In this document: in pieces, positions 43,801 to 54,799 of the stretch | Layout: each line of letters starts with the position of its first letter | How positions within the stretch are numbered: position 1 is the first letter of the stretch | Source: Haemonchus contortus | Lineage: Eukaryota > Nematoda > Chromadorea > Rhabditida > Trichostrongylidae | Reading direction: 5' to 3' | Length of the DNA: 64,000 bases | Assembly (NCBI GenBank): GCA_000469685.2 | Contig: LS997564.1 | Location: forward strand, 13,184,091-13,248,090 | Made by a program: the position numbers and the translations under genes | The notes under the pieces: generated by a model | Seen by the model: the letters and a program-made list of their open reading frames with translations, nothing else | Told to the model about the DNA's origin: nothing | Databases searched by the model: none

Positions 43801-46800
43801 AAGTGTTCATACTAAACTTTTGTGAACAACCACGGATATGAGTAATAGTTACTTGTTTGGATCCTCAGGCTCCATAAATAGCTTCCGATCTCAGCCCAAA
43901 GTACAGGAGACTGAACCACATATTTTTTTATTTGAAGTAAACGTATGAAATCCTACACCGTTAAAATCCATTTCCAAAAAGCTATTCAGCGGTATAAAAA
44001 TCACTTAACGAATCACACTTCGAATTAACACCTTTAGCACCATAACTCCATTCTACTCCGCCACTCGGCCACCTAATTAGGCATGTGGCTCGAGTGGCCG
44101 AGGCAGCATATTGATTGATTGCCTGTTTGCTTTGATGTGCGCCATCAATCGAACATTCTTAGAAATTGGCTCTCGTGATTGAATGTGCACAATTCTAACA
44201 CGCAGCTGTTTCCAATAAACCTCACTTTGCAGATTACGATATTTCTTTCTTTTCTACTGGGGTTTAGTCGTACTTTTGGAGTTCATTTTATGAAGTGATG
44301 GTCGTATTTGTCGTTTGCATTTGTATCATTTCCACCTTGTACATTTCTGGGAGCCGATGATGCATCGTCTTCCCAAGAAGCTGTTGCAGCACCTTGAGTC
44401 GATCTCAAGTATTGTCCCTCGACCTTAGCGGCTCCCACAGTAATTACGGAAGGAGTTTCTTCGCACCTCGACAATAGCCTGCCTACTAATGGTGCCGCAG
44501 TCGTAAACTGTTTTACAACCTACACATTCAAATGCAGCCGCTATTATCTCTTACTAGTGAGCATGATAGTGATACAATTATTCAAGTTGCAAAGTTTTTG
44601 TTGCAAACACAAGAATATCCACAAATACTTAGAAAAATTCGTGTCATAGGAGAAGTTGTCACTAAAAACTTACACATCTTGTAAATCATCTTGTTTTGCA
44701 AAGTGAGGTGAAACAGTTGTACAGTTGCCCACATTCAATCACAAGAGCAAATTTCTAAGAATGTTCGATTGGTGGCGCACATCGAAGCAAACAGGCAATC
44801 AATCAATATGCTGCCTCGGCCACTCGAGCCACATGCCTAATTGAGTGGCCGAGTGGCGGAGTAGAATGGAATTATGGTGCTAAAGGTGTTAATTCAAAGT
44901 GTGATTCGTTAAGTGATTTTTATACCGCTGAATAGCTTTTTGGAAATGGATTCTAACGGTGTAGGATTTCATACGTTTACTTCAAATAAAAAAATATGTG
45001 GTTCAGTCTCCTGTACTTTGGGCTGAGATCGGAAGCTATTTATGAAGCCTGAGGATCCAAACAAGTAACTATTACTCATATCCGTGGTTGTTCACAAAAA
45101 GTTTAGTATGAGCACTTTCGATGATAGGCGTAACTTCCTCATAAACATCGAAAATCCTACTTGAAAACGCAAGAAAACGTAAGTTTTGTGCGAAAATATG
45201 CCGCAAACCGGAACTTGGACGATAAAAACTCTGTTACTATTGAACTAGTGCATACAATATGCATACTGTAGGGAACCACTATTTCTGAAGTGTAGGTAGA
45301 TCATTTACTAGCATTGAGTATCAACTCATATTTGCTATTTCTCAAATTAAAAAGTCGCTATCGTTCAAGAATGGTGCACGACTGAATTCGTCCATTTCGG
45401 AAAAAAATGGTACCAAAATGATCAGAAAAGCATGTATAATGCAATGGTCTACTTTCTGCTTAGTTTTCGGATATGACAGCTGCCCTACAACTCACTGAAT
45501 ACTTTCAATTGAGGAGAATGCCTTCTGGTTATAATTATGGCGAGCGTCGCCGCTAATGACGTACCCCCAGGAACTTCGGTGGACCGAGGACTTGAAAATC
45601 AAAGTTTTCCAAATTTGGAACTCACCATTTTATAGACCTCGACGAGCTGAGTCGAACTATATAACATCATACATGAAAAAAGTGTAAACTCACCTAGTTA
45701 TAGAGAAAAGACGAAAAAGACGCGAATCCGCGTCTTTTTCGCCTTTTTTTGAATAATTAGGGAGGGTATTGTATGTTAGCACAGTTTTCAAAAGCTTCAT
45801 AGTATGGAAAAGGTGCTCAACGTGGAGGAGAAGTTTTGGATAGCACATGTGCTTCCTAGTACCAGCAGTGAGTCTGTGTCACTGAACCGTCTTCACTTTA
45901 ATTCTTTTTTTTTTTTTGAACGAGAGCTGCAATCTATCAGGGTATCTACTCAAAAAACATTCTCGAGAAGATGCTAAGATAATTCAAACACTTCTTGTCG
46001 GATTTGCAACACGACGGAGCAACCGTGCACAAAGGAAGGAAGACAAAGGCTGGTCCCGAGAATGTTTTGCCGATTTTGTTTCTCCTTAAGATTGCCCTGC
46101 GAATGTGACTGACTCAACTATTATAATACGAATAGTCTCTTAAAAAAGCACTGAACCTAAAAAACAAAATAGTTGTTACTATCGAGAAATTACGCAATTA
46201 AGATCTAAGAAGTTAGAGATGAAACCTATACTGAGTTTCTTGAGAAACCGGCTGTAGATGTGATCCTAGGCTCATTCGAGCTATAAACTGTGCAAGAGGC
46301 TGCCACATCGAGTAATCCTTAGCTTCGTTTTGTTCATGCGACTTTGACGAATAATCGTCCATCTAGAAACCAACTAGCTTTCCATGTTTTGATTCACAAC
46401 TGCAGTTTCTTTACTTGGATTACTTTGTTACTATGTAAGAGGTGCAGATGTAGTGATGTGGTTCCTTACAACCGACTGTCACGCAATTTTTTGACGAAAG
46501 CGTGCTTACCATAAATGCATTGTTAGGTGATAAAATATCCAAGAAAAAAAAGGTTTGATCTTAGGAATGGACGTTCGATGGAGAACCATTGTTTGTAGAT
46601 GGAGAACGCGTCTCGTTGAAAGCTCATGGTCAAATTCTCGCTATTAAAAAGGTATTTTTCTCAACAGAACAGTTTACAGTACTACACGAGAAACTCTGAT
46701 GAACCTTGTACTTATGGAGGAAGCGGTGTTACCCTCATGCCCTACAACAGGTGTGGGAAAGTGGACTGCTTTCTATTCTACGAAGCTTATTAACCATCTA

Positions 46801-49800
46801 GAAGAAGATACTGCTCATGCTGACGTTACAGATTCAACTGAGTGATGCTGGAGAGTATGCCTGCGAAATGTGGGCCGGCAACGATCAACTAGCTCGACAA
46901 GTGGCAAAAGTGGTAGTAGTAGGCCGAGAAGAAATTAGAACGGACCCGAATTCTCAGGAGCAGTTCATTTTTCGACCATATGCCGTGCTACTGGGCCTGA
47001 TTTCCGCTATAGTTTTGTAAGTTCGTTCATTTCAAAGGGTTTTCTTCATTTGATATTTAAAACTCAAGGATTTTTTCCGAATATAGCAACGTTACTGATA
47101 ATCACTGCTGACCATTCACATTGTGTTGACGTTTCGGGCAGTGCTAAAGAGTTATACGTCGATGCGAGGATTGATTGGGAAATCCTAGATGGCAAGTGTC
47201 CATGCCACAACAATGTACCCCACACATGTACAACGCCGTGACATACATACACTGTTAGTTGTGTATGGCGTCTAACTGTCGGTGAATGATGCTTCTGTGC
47301 AACCTGTCGTCCCACTGTTCTGTGCCTTTGGTGAGCAATTACTACATCCGTCCCTGTCCTGGAAATATGCATTTAATCTGCGTCGAAGACGTCATCTCAT
47401 AACTGTCGAAGCCCCCTGAGCAGTGCAAATGTTGCCCCAGGCTGCCCTGTAAGATCGCATTTCAGTTGATAACTGCGTGCAGGATTCTTGAAAAAGGTCG
47501 TCCCCTGCGATTTGGTTGCTTTCCCAGCAATAATGTGAATACTTTCGACGGACTCAAAAGGGAGTGCATGAAAATATTCTGTTATGGAAAATTTAAGTGT
47601 GGGCAAAGGAAGTGTTGGACTTGATAGCAGTCTTGATACTTTGAAATTCAGTACCTCGCTCCTCGCATCTTAGTAGACGTGTTCTAGCGAAGAGACGATT
47701 ATTAAAACTTCTCTCAAACCTTGGTACACAAGCGATATCAGTATAACAAAGCCTCGTTCGAAGGTGATGAAGTCTATCCCACTACAAAATGCCCACCAGT
47801 GCCGGCGGCCACATCAAAAAGTGTTCTGATGACCTGTAGGGGTTGCACCACCCCATCACAGTCTCGTCATCGTCATCTCAGTCATAATCGTTATATTTCC
47901 AATGTTCAAAAGCTGCCCTACATGCTTGGAATCCGTTGATTTTGCGTATTCTTTGCACATCTCGCCATCACTTTCTTCATTTTACTTAAGCTACGTGCCA
48001 TCAAAATTGTCTTGAACGACGCCTGGGAAGAACCGTGACTCTAAATTAAGTGTGGTCTTCTTTGTGGAAATTTCACGGATCAAAATCTGATACTTTCGGC
48101 GCCTGTTCGTCATAGTATTGAAATGTAAGCGACGAGAATTGTTGCAGCTGGAGTTATGCCTCGTTTTCTTGATCACAACGAACGATTCGAGCTAAGGACA
48201 TTTGTACGATTGTACATGACCATGTCTATGTCAAGGAGAAGTTCTACACTTGAATAAAAGCTTTTGCATGAGCGCTTATGGAGGATGACCGACCGACAAA
48301 TTTTCCTTGAGCTCATGCAAAGATTTGCGGAGAGACAGATAAATTGTTTGAGCACAACAGAAGACATTGATCCATGCCCTGGACTCGCCAAAGTCCTACG
48401 GTTAGTCCATACATGATGGCTTCTAGCCATTATTGGCACCAACACCCCGTCTTGATTTGCGCCACGTAGCTCACTGAATACGAAACCATTTACGAGAAAG
48501 GAACCTTGTTGAGCGATTGCTGTAGCTTTTATAAAATCACTTATTGCAATGATATGCTTTCTTGGTCTCCAAAACAGCCCCGTACTATACAGGGTGGGCC
48601 AAAATTATGATTACACAGACATCAGATCCCCGAAAACGAATAGAAACTGAAAAAGCAAACCAATATCATAAAAGTGTCGATCACTAATCTCTTATCAAAA
48701 TAGTACATTGATACTGGGATCTGTTGCTTTCTGCTTTCACCCAACCCCAGAGACGCCGATGGATGGCATTGACGGTGGCACGCGGCTAAGGTCGTCGAGT
48801 TGAACTCGACTTTTTGCAAGGCATTCTCGAGATTATTTCAGTTCTTCTTTGGGCTGACGGATGCTTTCATCTCGAAGGCTGACCACTCTGAGACAGTCAT
48901 GGGATTCAGGTCAAGGCTCCAGAGTGGTCACTGACCGAAAGTTATCAAGTCATGGAACGCCTTTTACGGAGTTTCTAGACAATTTCTGATCTCCAGTCAG
49001 GAGCATTATCTTGACAGTATGTCCGGTTTGAATCGCTAAAACGTCCTATTGCGCACGAAGAGATCGAACAGGTCTCCAAATCAACTTTCACTCTTTATTT
49101 TACAAAAATAATCGGTGCTTTTGCCTTGGCGGTGACGCTCGCAAAGGATATCGCAGAAAGTGAGCAAGCCTGGCGCTGCATCACTTCCATTTCTTTCAGC
49201 TTTATACAAATCTTGTAGCCCTGCTTATTGGGCACCTTTTTCACTGCGGATATCTTTCCGCCGGTGAACAGGAATCCCGTACGACAATTTTTTGTATGCG
49301 GCGGGGCAGCTTTGGTGAGCCAGCATTTCTCTTCTTTTTAGTCTGCTCACTGGGGAAATCACTTTCTGATCGCATGAAGGCCTTGTCGTGCAGATGATGC
49401 ATCACGATTTCGCGCAGAAAACTTCATGAGATATCCATTCATTTAGTCATTTTGGGCTCGGAATGAATTTTGCTGCTACGTAGACCTTCCCCTGCTTCCT
49501 TAACACTCTCCCTAAATATAACCACAGATCTCTTAGGTTTATCACTCCTATCTGCGACTGCTCCCAACTCTCGAAAGCGTCTTATGGTTGAATGCACCAC
49601 CTGCCTTGTTACGCTAGTTCGTCTGTAGATGCACCGTGCCAAAAGTGCTTGTAAATGCAAAGCGACGTTTGATTCACGGGGTAATTACGCTCACATTATT
49701 TGCAAAATCTATCAAATGTTTAGTATCATCAGAAAGGCAATAATCTAATCTACCTTGTGAAATAGAAGAAAGCGAACGAATTGTCATGACCTCAGAAAAA

Positions 49801-49976
49801 ATTCGTCATGAGCGTCAGCGCGCGCTGTAATCATAATTTTGGCCCACCCTGTAGTCTACTATTTTGTGCGTATCAGTAAGTTTTTTTTCAGCATCCTCGC
49901 ATTGATTGCTTGCTGTTTGGGAATTGGACGAGTATGGAGCAGCCGGAAAGTGAGAGATCGTCCTGAAAATGTATGA
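31879..49976 (+). CDS. sma-10: LRIG/SMA-10-type LRR-Ig membrane protein
   Basis: Twenty-three exons join in phase: 31879-32033, 32144-32218, 32675-32746, 33034-33105, 33172-33318, 35297-35440, 35536-35634, 35999-36115, 36917-36982, 37040-37186, 37560-37685, 37840-37941, 38665-38831, 39280-39398, 39926-40013, 40413-40564, 41325-41412, 41596-41726, 42425-42494, 42521-42654, 46565-46651, 46832-47016, 49892-49976. Order: signal peptide ([18 protein letters not shown]), LRRNT ([15 protein letters not shown]), about 14 LRRs, LRRCT ([10 protein letters not shown]), three Ig domains, one TM helix ([20 protein letters not shown]) and a short basic tail ([14 protein letters not shown]). Ig2 ([20 protein letters not shown], then [12 protein letters not shown]) is close to vertebrate LRIG Ig2. 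In C. elegans, SMA-10/LRIG promotes BMP-like body-size signalling at the cell surface. Several introns carry transposons. Two acceptors (exons 16 and 20) need CAGAG instead of the first CAG. Confidence 0.93.
33719..34998 (-). mobile_element. Mariner transposon, inactive
   Basis: A complete 1,280-bp element in intron 5 of sma-10, flanked by TA at 33717-33718 and 34999-35000. Its terminal inverted repeats begin TTAGGTTGTAAGGAAAGTTC. The minus-strand transposase is in pieces: an N-terminal helix-turn-helix region (34613-34819, frameshifted), a middle part with [13 protein letters not shown] (34169-34363) and an open C-terminal part (33796-34257) with [10 protein letters not shown] and [13 protein letters not shown]. 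In mariners the third catalytic Asp lies at the last position of the SP-S/T-D motif (D34D); here it is Tyr. Frameshifts plus the lost Asp make it non-autonomous. Its end repeats look intact. Confidence 0.96.
36352..36442 (-). repeat. tRNA-derived SINE, internally deleted (copy 8)
   Basis: In intron 8 of sma-10. The 3' body start (TTAGAATCCTGGTGGCG) is joined to the reversed head (GAGGTTCGGTCCTCGGACCA, then GCGTGTGTGATGGTGC), so the central part is missing. Confidence 0.6.
38943..39193 (+). repeat. tRNA-derived SINE, copy 9
   Basis: Full-length plus-oriented copy in intron 13 of sma-10. A box GATGTGGTGTAGTCGCAAG (38949) and B box GGTTCAAGGATCGAACC are well preserved, followed by the shared body (CATTGTATAGGCCACATACG, ATTCAATACACC) and the 3' block CATCCCTCGGACGGGC. 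Confidence 0.85.
40053..40340 (+). repeat. tRNA-derived SINE, copy 10
   Basis: The best-preserved copy, in intron 15 of sma-10. A box AGGTGGTGGAGTAGCAAGTG (40056), B box GGGGTTCGAATCCCGG (40102), body with GGCTGGCTAACTGGTACCAG, ATTGTATAGGCCACAAACAC and the 3' block CATCCCTCAGACGGGATTGA, ending before an A-run (CTAACTAAAAAAAACC) that may be the tail. Confidence 0.88.
43153..45766. mobile_element. Large foldback transposon (about 2.6 kb)
   Basis: Two arms of about 1,035 bases (43153-44188 and 44731-45766) are near-identical inverted copies around a 540-base centre, all in intron 20 of sma-10. The ends read CCCTCCCTAATTATTC and are flanked by TA on both sides, as for Tc1/mariner-like insertions. 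Each arm starts with an internal palindrome, GAAAAAGACGCGGATTCGCG plus TCTTTTTC. No transposase is visible. The centre has a short minus-strand frame (44283-44474) ending in a stop, possibly captured sequence. A roughly 40-base inverted repeat also lies outside the element (43090-43130 and 45950-45990). Confidence 0.88.
47020..48585. other. Intron 22 of sma-10, unrecognised part
   Basis: Only chance frames are seen. One minus-strand stretch (about 47994-48060) reads [15 protein letters not shown] short conserved-looking peptide in an otherwise degraded frame suggests repeat-derived DNA. Confidence 0.35.
48590..49851 (-). mobile_element. Tc1-like transposon, inactive
   Basis: A 1,262-bp element in the last intron of sma-10, flanked by TA (48588-48589 and 49852-49853). 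The terminal repeats share 26 bases starting CAGGGTGGGCCAAAATTATG. On the minus strand, 49530-49660 encodes a helix-turn-helix remnant ([20 protein letters not shown]) as in the DNA-binding part of Tc1/mariner transposases. Near the other end fragments such as [13 protein letters not shown] (about 48865-48900) recall the 'sPDLNPmDy.vW' catalytic region. Stops and shifts throughout make it dead. Confidence 0.88.
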
Positions 49977-50639
49977 GCACGTTGTGTCCGATGAGACTAT
50001 CAACATGGAGAAGGACTACCACAAGAGCAATGCGAAAGACTGCTGCCGACTGAAAACGATCTGGATAGGGTCGGTGAAGGGTCGCGTTACCCTTTGACAG
50101 AAGCATTGCGAAAAATCTTTCGAAGATTTTCGGTAGTATTCGTAGTAATAATGTTAGAGTTTATGTAACTCTAGAAGTAGGGATATCGAATGGGATTGAT
50201 GATAGCTCTGCCTCCTGTGGGAGAGCTATACCCAAAGCTAGAAACTAATCTATTAGTTGTGCATATCACTTCGGTGGTAGATGTTTAATTTCTATTATTA
50301 ATTGACGAAAAAACGGGTATATAATGGTTTTGTTAGATGAATAGGCTAATTTAGGAATTTCTTTTGTAGTTGTGTAGCCACTGTATAGTCACTTTGTTAA
50401 AATGAATGAATTTGAATCTGATCTAGAATTTGATAGGAATATCAGTTTTCATTTTATTATGTCTCCAGCGAAGACAGAATAGTTGAGAATGGCGAGCGAG
50501 TGCCGAGAAGAAGGCCTCACAAATCTCAACATCGCAGTACCTCTCACCTTAGGTGCAGCGGTTATGTCAGGTGTCGGTCTTGTGACTTTGCGTGACCGTA
50601 GACGTCCCGTCAGTGAAGGATCCTTCTTCAAAGGGTCTG

Positions 50640-52165
50640 TGTTCTTCAACGCTGAACTTGAAGTTATCTCCAAATTTCCTGGGCAATTCTCTAGTTGGAG
50701 TTCTGATGTCGTCTTTGCTATACCTTACAGTATAGAGAGGTTTCGTGCCTCTGTCGTTAATGGGGTATGAAACGTCGGCATTCCCATACACATAAATAAC
50801 GTACACATACAGACATACATAATGGATGCAGGTATACAAGACACCAGCAGTTTGCATCCTTTGCTGCACCTCGATTTCCTCTTTGTGAAGCGTAGTTTAG
50901 AACGGGCGCGCATGATCTGGTTTTCAGTAGCAGTAGAAGGCTGAAAATGTCAGGGAAAGGGGAAGATACAGTTGGGTAGTTATTACTTCAGCAACGAGTT
51001 CACGAAATTCTGAGAGGTAACATGAAACGAGAAACTGAAACTCAAACCCTTTTTGGTAGCTGTTTTTCGAAAAAATGATGAAGGAAACGATCCCGTAGAC
51101 CTGTTGCGACTGTTACTCTATCACGGCACGATTGTCTTTTCCATCTACAGAGGCCATTTCTCACTCATGGCTAAGCAAGATGTGTACGAAAAAACATCAT
51201 AATAGCTTCTATTACTGAATCGCTCTTGCAAGTTTGTGTGAAATCCGAGATCATCGTCCAAAAAAACGATAGATGGAGTTCATATCAGAAATATTTACTT
51301 CAACCAAGAATCCTTCCTCTCACTCATTGTTAGACCTAGAATCCTTCCCCATTCAACACGTACAAACATACCTCTGCGACCTCTTCCATTCCTCCTCCTC
51401 GTTTAGTCCGATCCCTGGTTTCAAAGCGTCGAGTCACTTGTTACAGCACTTTTAGGCGAAGTTTGATGTGAACCAAGTTTTCTTGACTCTTCTCAATATC
51501 GAATGCTCATATCAAAGATGAAACTTTAATAAATTATTCGTAAAAACAGCGTTCTAAAAGGAGCACATTTATTCAACTACTCATTACATTGAGAAATTCA
51601 GACTCTTTGATTATAAGCGTAAGCAGAATTACCAACAGTTTGGCTAAACAGAGAATTAAACATACTTGAAGCGCTTCCAACAAACGTGTCCGACAACTAA
51701 TCGATTGGTCTCAAGCGCGCGCAGTCACTTCCTATACCGATTCGTCAAACGCGGTGCGATAGCTCACGTCTCATTTTTATCACAGATACTGCAATGTAAC
51801 AGGCGTAGGTTGCACACCTTGAAGGCTTACTTACCTCATAAGTGAAATAAGTGAAACTATAGAATCGAACCAGATTTTTATCACACGAGTCACGGAAAGA
51901 AATGCTAACACACAAAAAAGCAATAACCTCTAGAGAAATAACATAATGGCGACAATACGTTTGAACTGAGTTGCATCGAATATGCGGCGATTACGTAAAT
52001 GGGAAGAAATCACTGTAGAGGGCTGATGAGATGAGCGCCGCAGTCACAGATGTGGATACTGTGGTAAAAAAAAGAGTGCGTGTTGGATTAGAAGCTTGTA
52101 AGTTCCTTTGTGACGGGGAAAATCAGGTATTAAGGAGACAGCTCCTAATCAGAAGGCGCTCGTGG
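50640..52165 (+). repeat. Segmental duplication, copy A
   Basis: This segment recurs in direct orientation at 59170-60690. Shared blocks in the same order include TTGGAGTTCTGATG, the ATCGATTGG..AAGCGCGCGCA block, ACCTCATAAGTGAAATAAGT, TATCACACGAGTCACGG and TTAGAAGCTTGTAAGTTCC. On the minus strand both copies encode related short peptides near their left end (here RTPTRELPRKFGDNF). Neither gives an intact gene that I recognise. Confidence 0.85.
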
Positions 52166-52759
52166 TTACATTGCGGATGCTACCACCAAATGTTACGCAT
52201 TTACTGACTTCTTCATTGTCGCCTTCGATTCCTGTCCTACTGAACGCATTCTTTTTCCAGATAACGGATGTGCAGTGAGGGCCGTGAAAAACGTTGTACA
52301 ATTGACGCCCTTAGGACAAGTCCTTTCATTTCAGGCGCTGGTGTCAGACAAGAATGAGCTTCGTGCAAAAAACGTTTTTTTTTACGTTTCCAGCTTTCAT
52401 TGCCCACACGGCAATGTTCTGAATCTGCGGAACTTCCAATCATGTTACCCGTGGTTTTCTCCAGTGGTCGATAATTCGGATTGCTTACAACAGCAAGCGA
52501 ATCACCGGCAGCGAAAACAATGACCATGGCTGGAAAAAGCGAAACGGAGATGGGACTCCGGTTGTTATTTCTTATAAACTCCTTTTTCACTTTACAATTA
52601 CGCAGTATTCATTTATACGCCAATTAATAAGGAAATGTTAACACGACAATGAAAAGAATTAGTAAAAAGGAAATGCCTGTTATATACATATATACATAAA
52701 AAAGGAATATGAAATACGTCAGCAAATAAACTACGATGAAAACCAGCAACCTACGTCTC

Positions 52760-53130
52760 AGGTGGTACGAACCCAGTACGTTAATCTCACGAGGGGAGGC
52801 GACGTAGCTCGGGACCGCTCGGCACCTTTGGGCTTCCATGCCCAAGTCGATCGCATCATATTCTATCGGATTGCATCACACTTCCAAGCTCGAGCAATAC
52901 GGCAACAGGACGACGGGCAGTGGCGGCCGGCTACGACGATCGATGGAGACACACTGCCGGATGGTGTTAGGCCAGAGCACGCGTCGAGTATAGCCGACGC
53001 GCAGGCATCGATACGCTGTGTGCGCCGGGACCCCTGCGCGCCCGACCAGGCGTGGCCCTTTAATAAGTCGGGCGGGAGTCACGACACCATTCGTTGGTTT
53101 CTGCAAGCTTATGGAGTAAACTTTTTGGAC
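52760..53130. other. GC-rich island
   Basis: Far richer in G+C and CG dinucleotides than its surroundings (for example CAGTGGCGGCCGGCTACGAC). A 147-codon frame (52762-53205, plus) spans it but ends in AT-rich sequence and resembles nothing I know. It may be a CpG-rich promoter, a transferred fragment or a transposon piece. Confidence 0.35.
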
Positions 53131-53235
53131 CGGATCACTATAAGTTGTATTGTTGCCAAGTTATCAAATAAGTTTCTCTTTGATTTCAATGAATTTCAAA
53201 CCTAAACTCGGTCTGAATCTTCATCGCCTTCAGTA

Positions 53236-54797
53236 CAATGCATAACAAATACATGTGGACACCTCGTTATTTTGTTCACCGAGCTTGCCAGTTAATTCTG
53301 AGCTATAGATTTTTTACCATTCAAATTTTCGGATGCGTAGACTTGGAGAAACCTGTTCTGTTGAAGACTTCGCGGAGCTCTTACTTCGTTTTAATCTGGA
53401 GGCGTAATCTTCTTCGTGGCAGAAGTGTTATATGTGGACATCCGAGTTAGATCTGACTTTGACGCCGTAATCTCGAAGTATTTTCGGTGGTTTTTAAGAA
53501 TTGCCGTTCCATCGTCATGCCTGTCCGTGGTAACCTTTATGCTGATGAAGAACAAGCGTAGATCAGGGCTCTTCATGAAGCTGGACACTCGAATAGACAA
53601 ATCGTACACCAACTCGCGGCTCTCTTCCATGCATATTGGGAAAGGCGTTCCAAATCCGGATGCCTACCGCTCAACACGAATAGTGCGGCGACCTCGCAGC
53701 TCGGCGCTCAAGATCATAGAAGAATAGCCCGGACCGCCTCAAATTCTACCTTATCTATTAGTCAAATTCGTGCTTCAATGATAATGTCCGTCTCGAAGAT
53801 GACGATATCGCAGTCAATTCGATTGAACCAGCGCGTAACACGAGAGATAACGAAGAGAGCGTCAAGTCTGGCTGCTCACCACATTAGGCAAGGATGAAAT
53901 TCGCACTCAGGAACATGACAACTTTGTGGGACAAGGTACAGTTTTTTAGGATATTTGTAACTTTGGTTCAAATATCAATTTCTGCAAGTTTTCCGTTTGG
54001 GTCATTTTCAATGATGAAAAAGTTTTGCCTGGAGGTCGATGTGGAAACCGTTATTACTGGAGAGATCTTCGTCGCGACCCGCCAATTTATTCGAAGCTAG
54101 TTTGAAGAAGCACTTTTGATGGTTTGAGTGGTTTGGAAGCGAAACAAAGCAAGCTGGAGCTGGCTTTATCTTTATGTCGGATGGATAATCCGTATTAAGG
54201 AGTGCTTTATTTCTACCTCCTTTCATTTCGCAGAGGTGAGCGGCGCAGAACACATCTTTCCAGCATGACAATGCAGCAGTCCATGTCTCACTGTCCAAGG
54301 AGGAATGGCTCCAACGCCAAGGTGTTGATATGGTGGATTGACCAGCCTGTTCTCCTGAATGCTCACCCCCATTGAAAATCTGTCGGGAACTATGGTTCGG
54401 CGGATCTATCTCAATAACCGCCAGTAAAACAGCGAGGAGGAACTGAATGCGGCTATCCTGGCTCTTCGGGAAACAATCGTCGAGACAACCATCGCAAACT
54501 TGGTTCAGAGCATGCCGAGCAGAATGTTCGAGCTGATCAGGAACTCAGGAGAGCCTATCGGTTACTGATCTCAATCAAACTCCTTCGTTTTGAGTAGTTT
54601 TGTGTCTACACTTGTTTTACAAAGGAATTTTCTATAAATATTATAGAAAAGTAGAAGATTCGCGAATTCTTTAAAAGAACAAGTGTTTCAGGTTTTTGCA
54701 TCTAATATTTACATAATGAGGTTGTATTGCTCAAAATTTACTGGCAAGACCGATAAGCCAAAATAGTGTGGTGTCCACATACTTTTGTTACGCCATG
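53236..54797 (+). mobile_element. Decayed Tc1-family transposon
   Basis: Terminal inverted repeats with a shared core (TAACAAA, then ATGTGGACACC) lie at 53243 and 54764-54791. Plus-strand fragments follow a Tc1 transposase in order: ALHEAGHSNRQIVHQLAALF (N-terminal helix-turn-helix, about 53553-53615), RRIARTASNSTLSISQIRAS, VVFNDEKVL with the first catalytic-type Asp and YYWRDLRRDPPIYSK (53985-54090), and a C-terminal EELNAAILALRETIVETTIA (54437-54500). Stops and frameshifts are many. About 1.56 kb, normal for Tc1. Confidence 0.88.
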
Positions 54798-54799
54798 AG

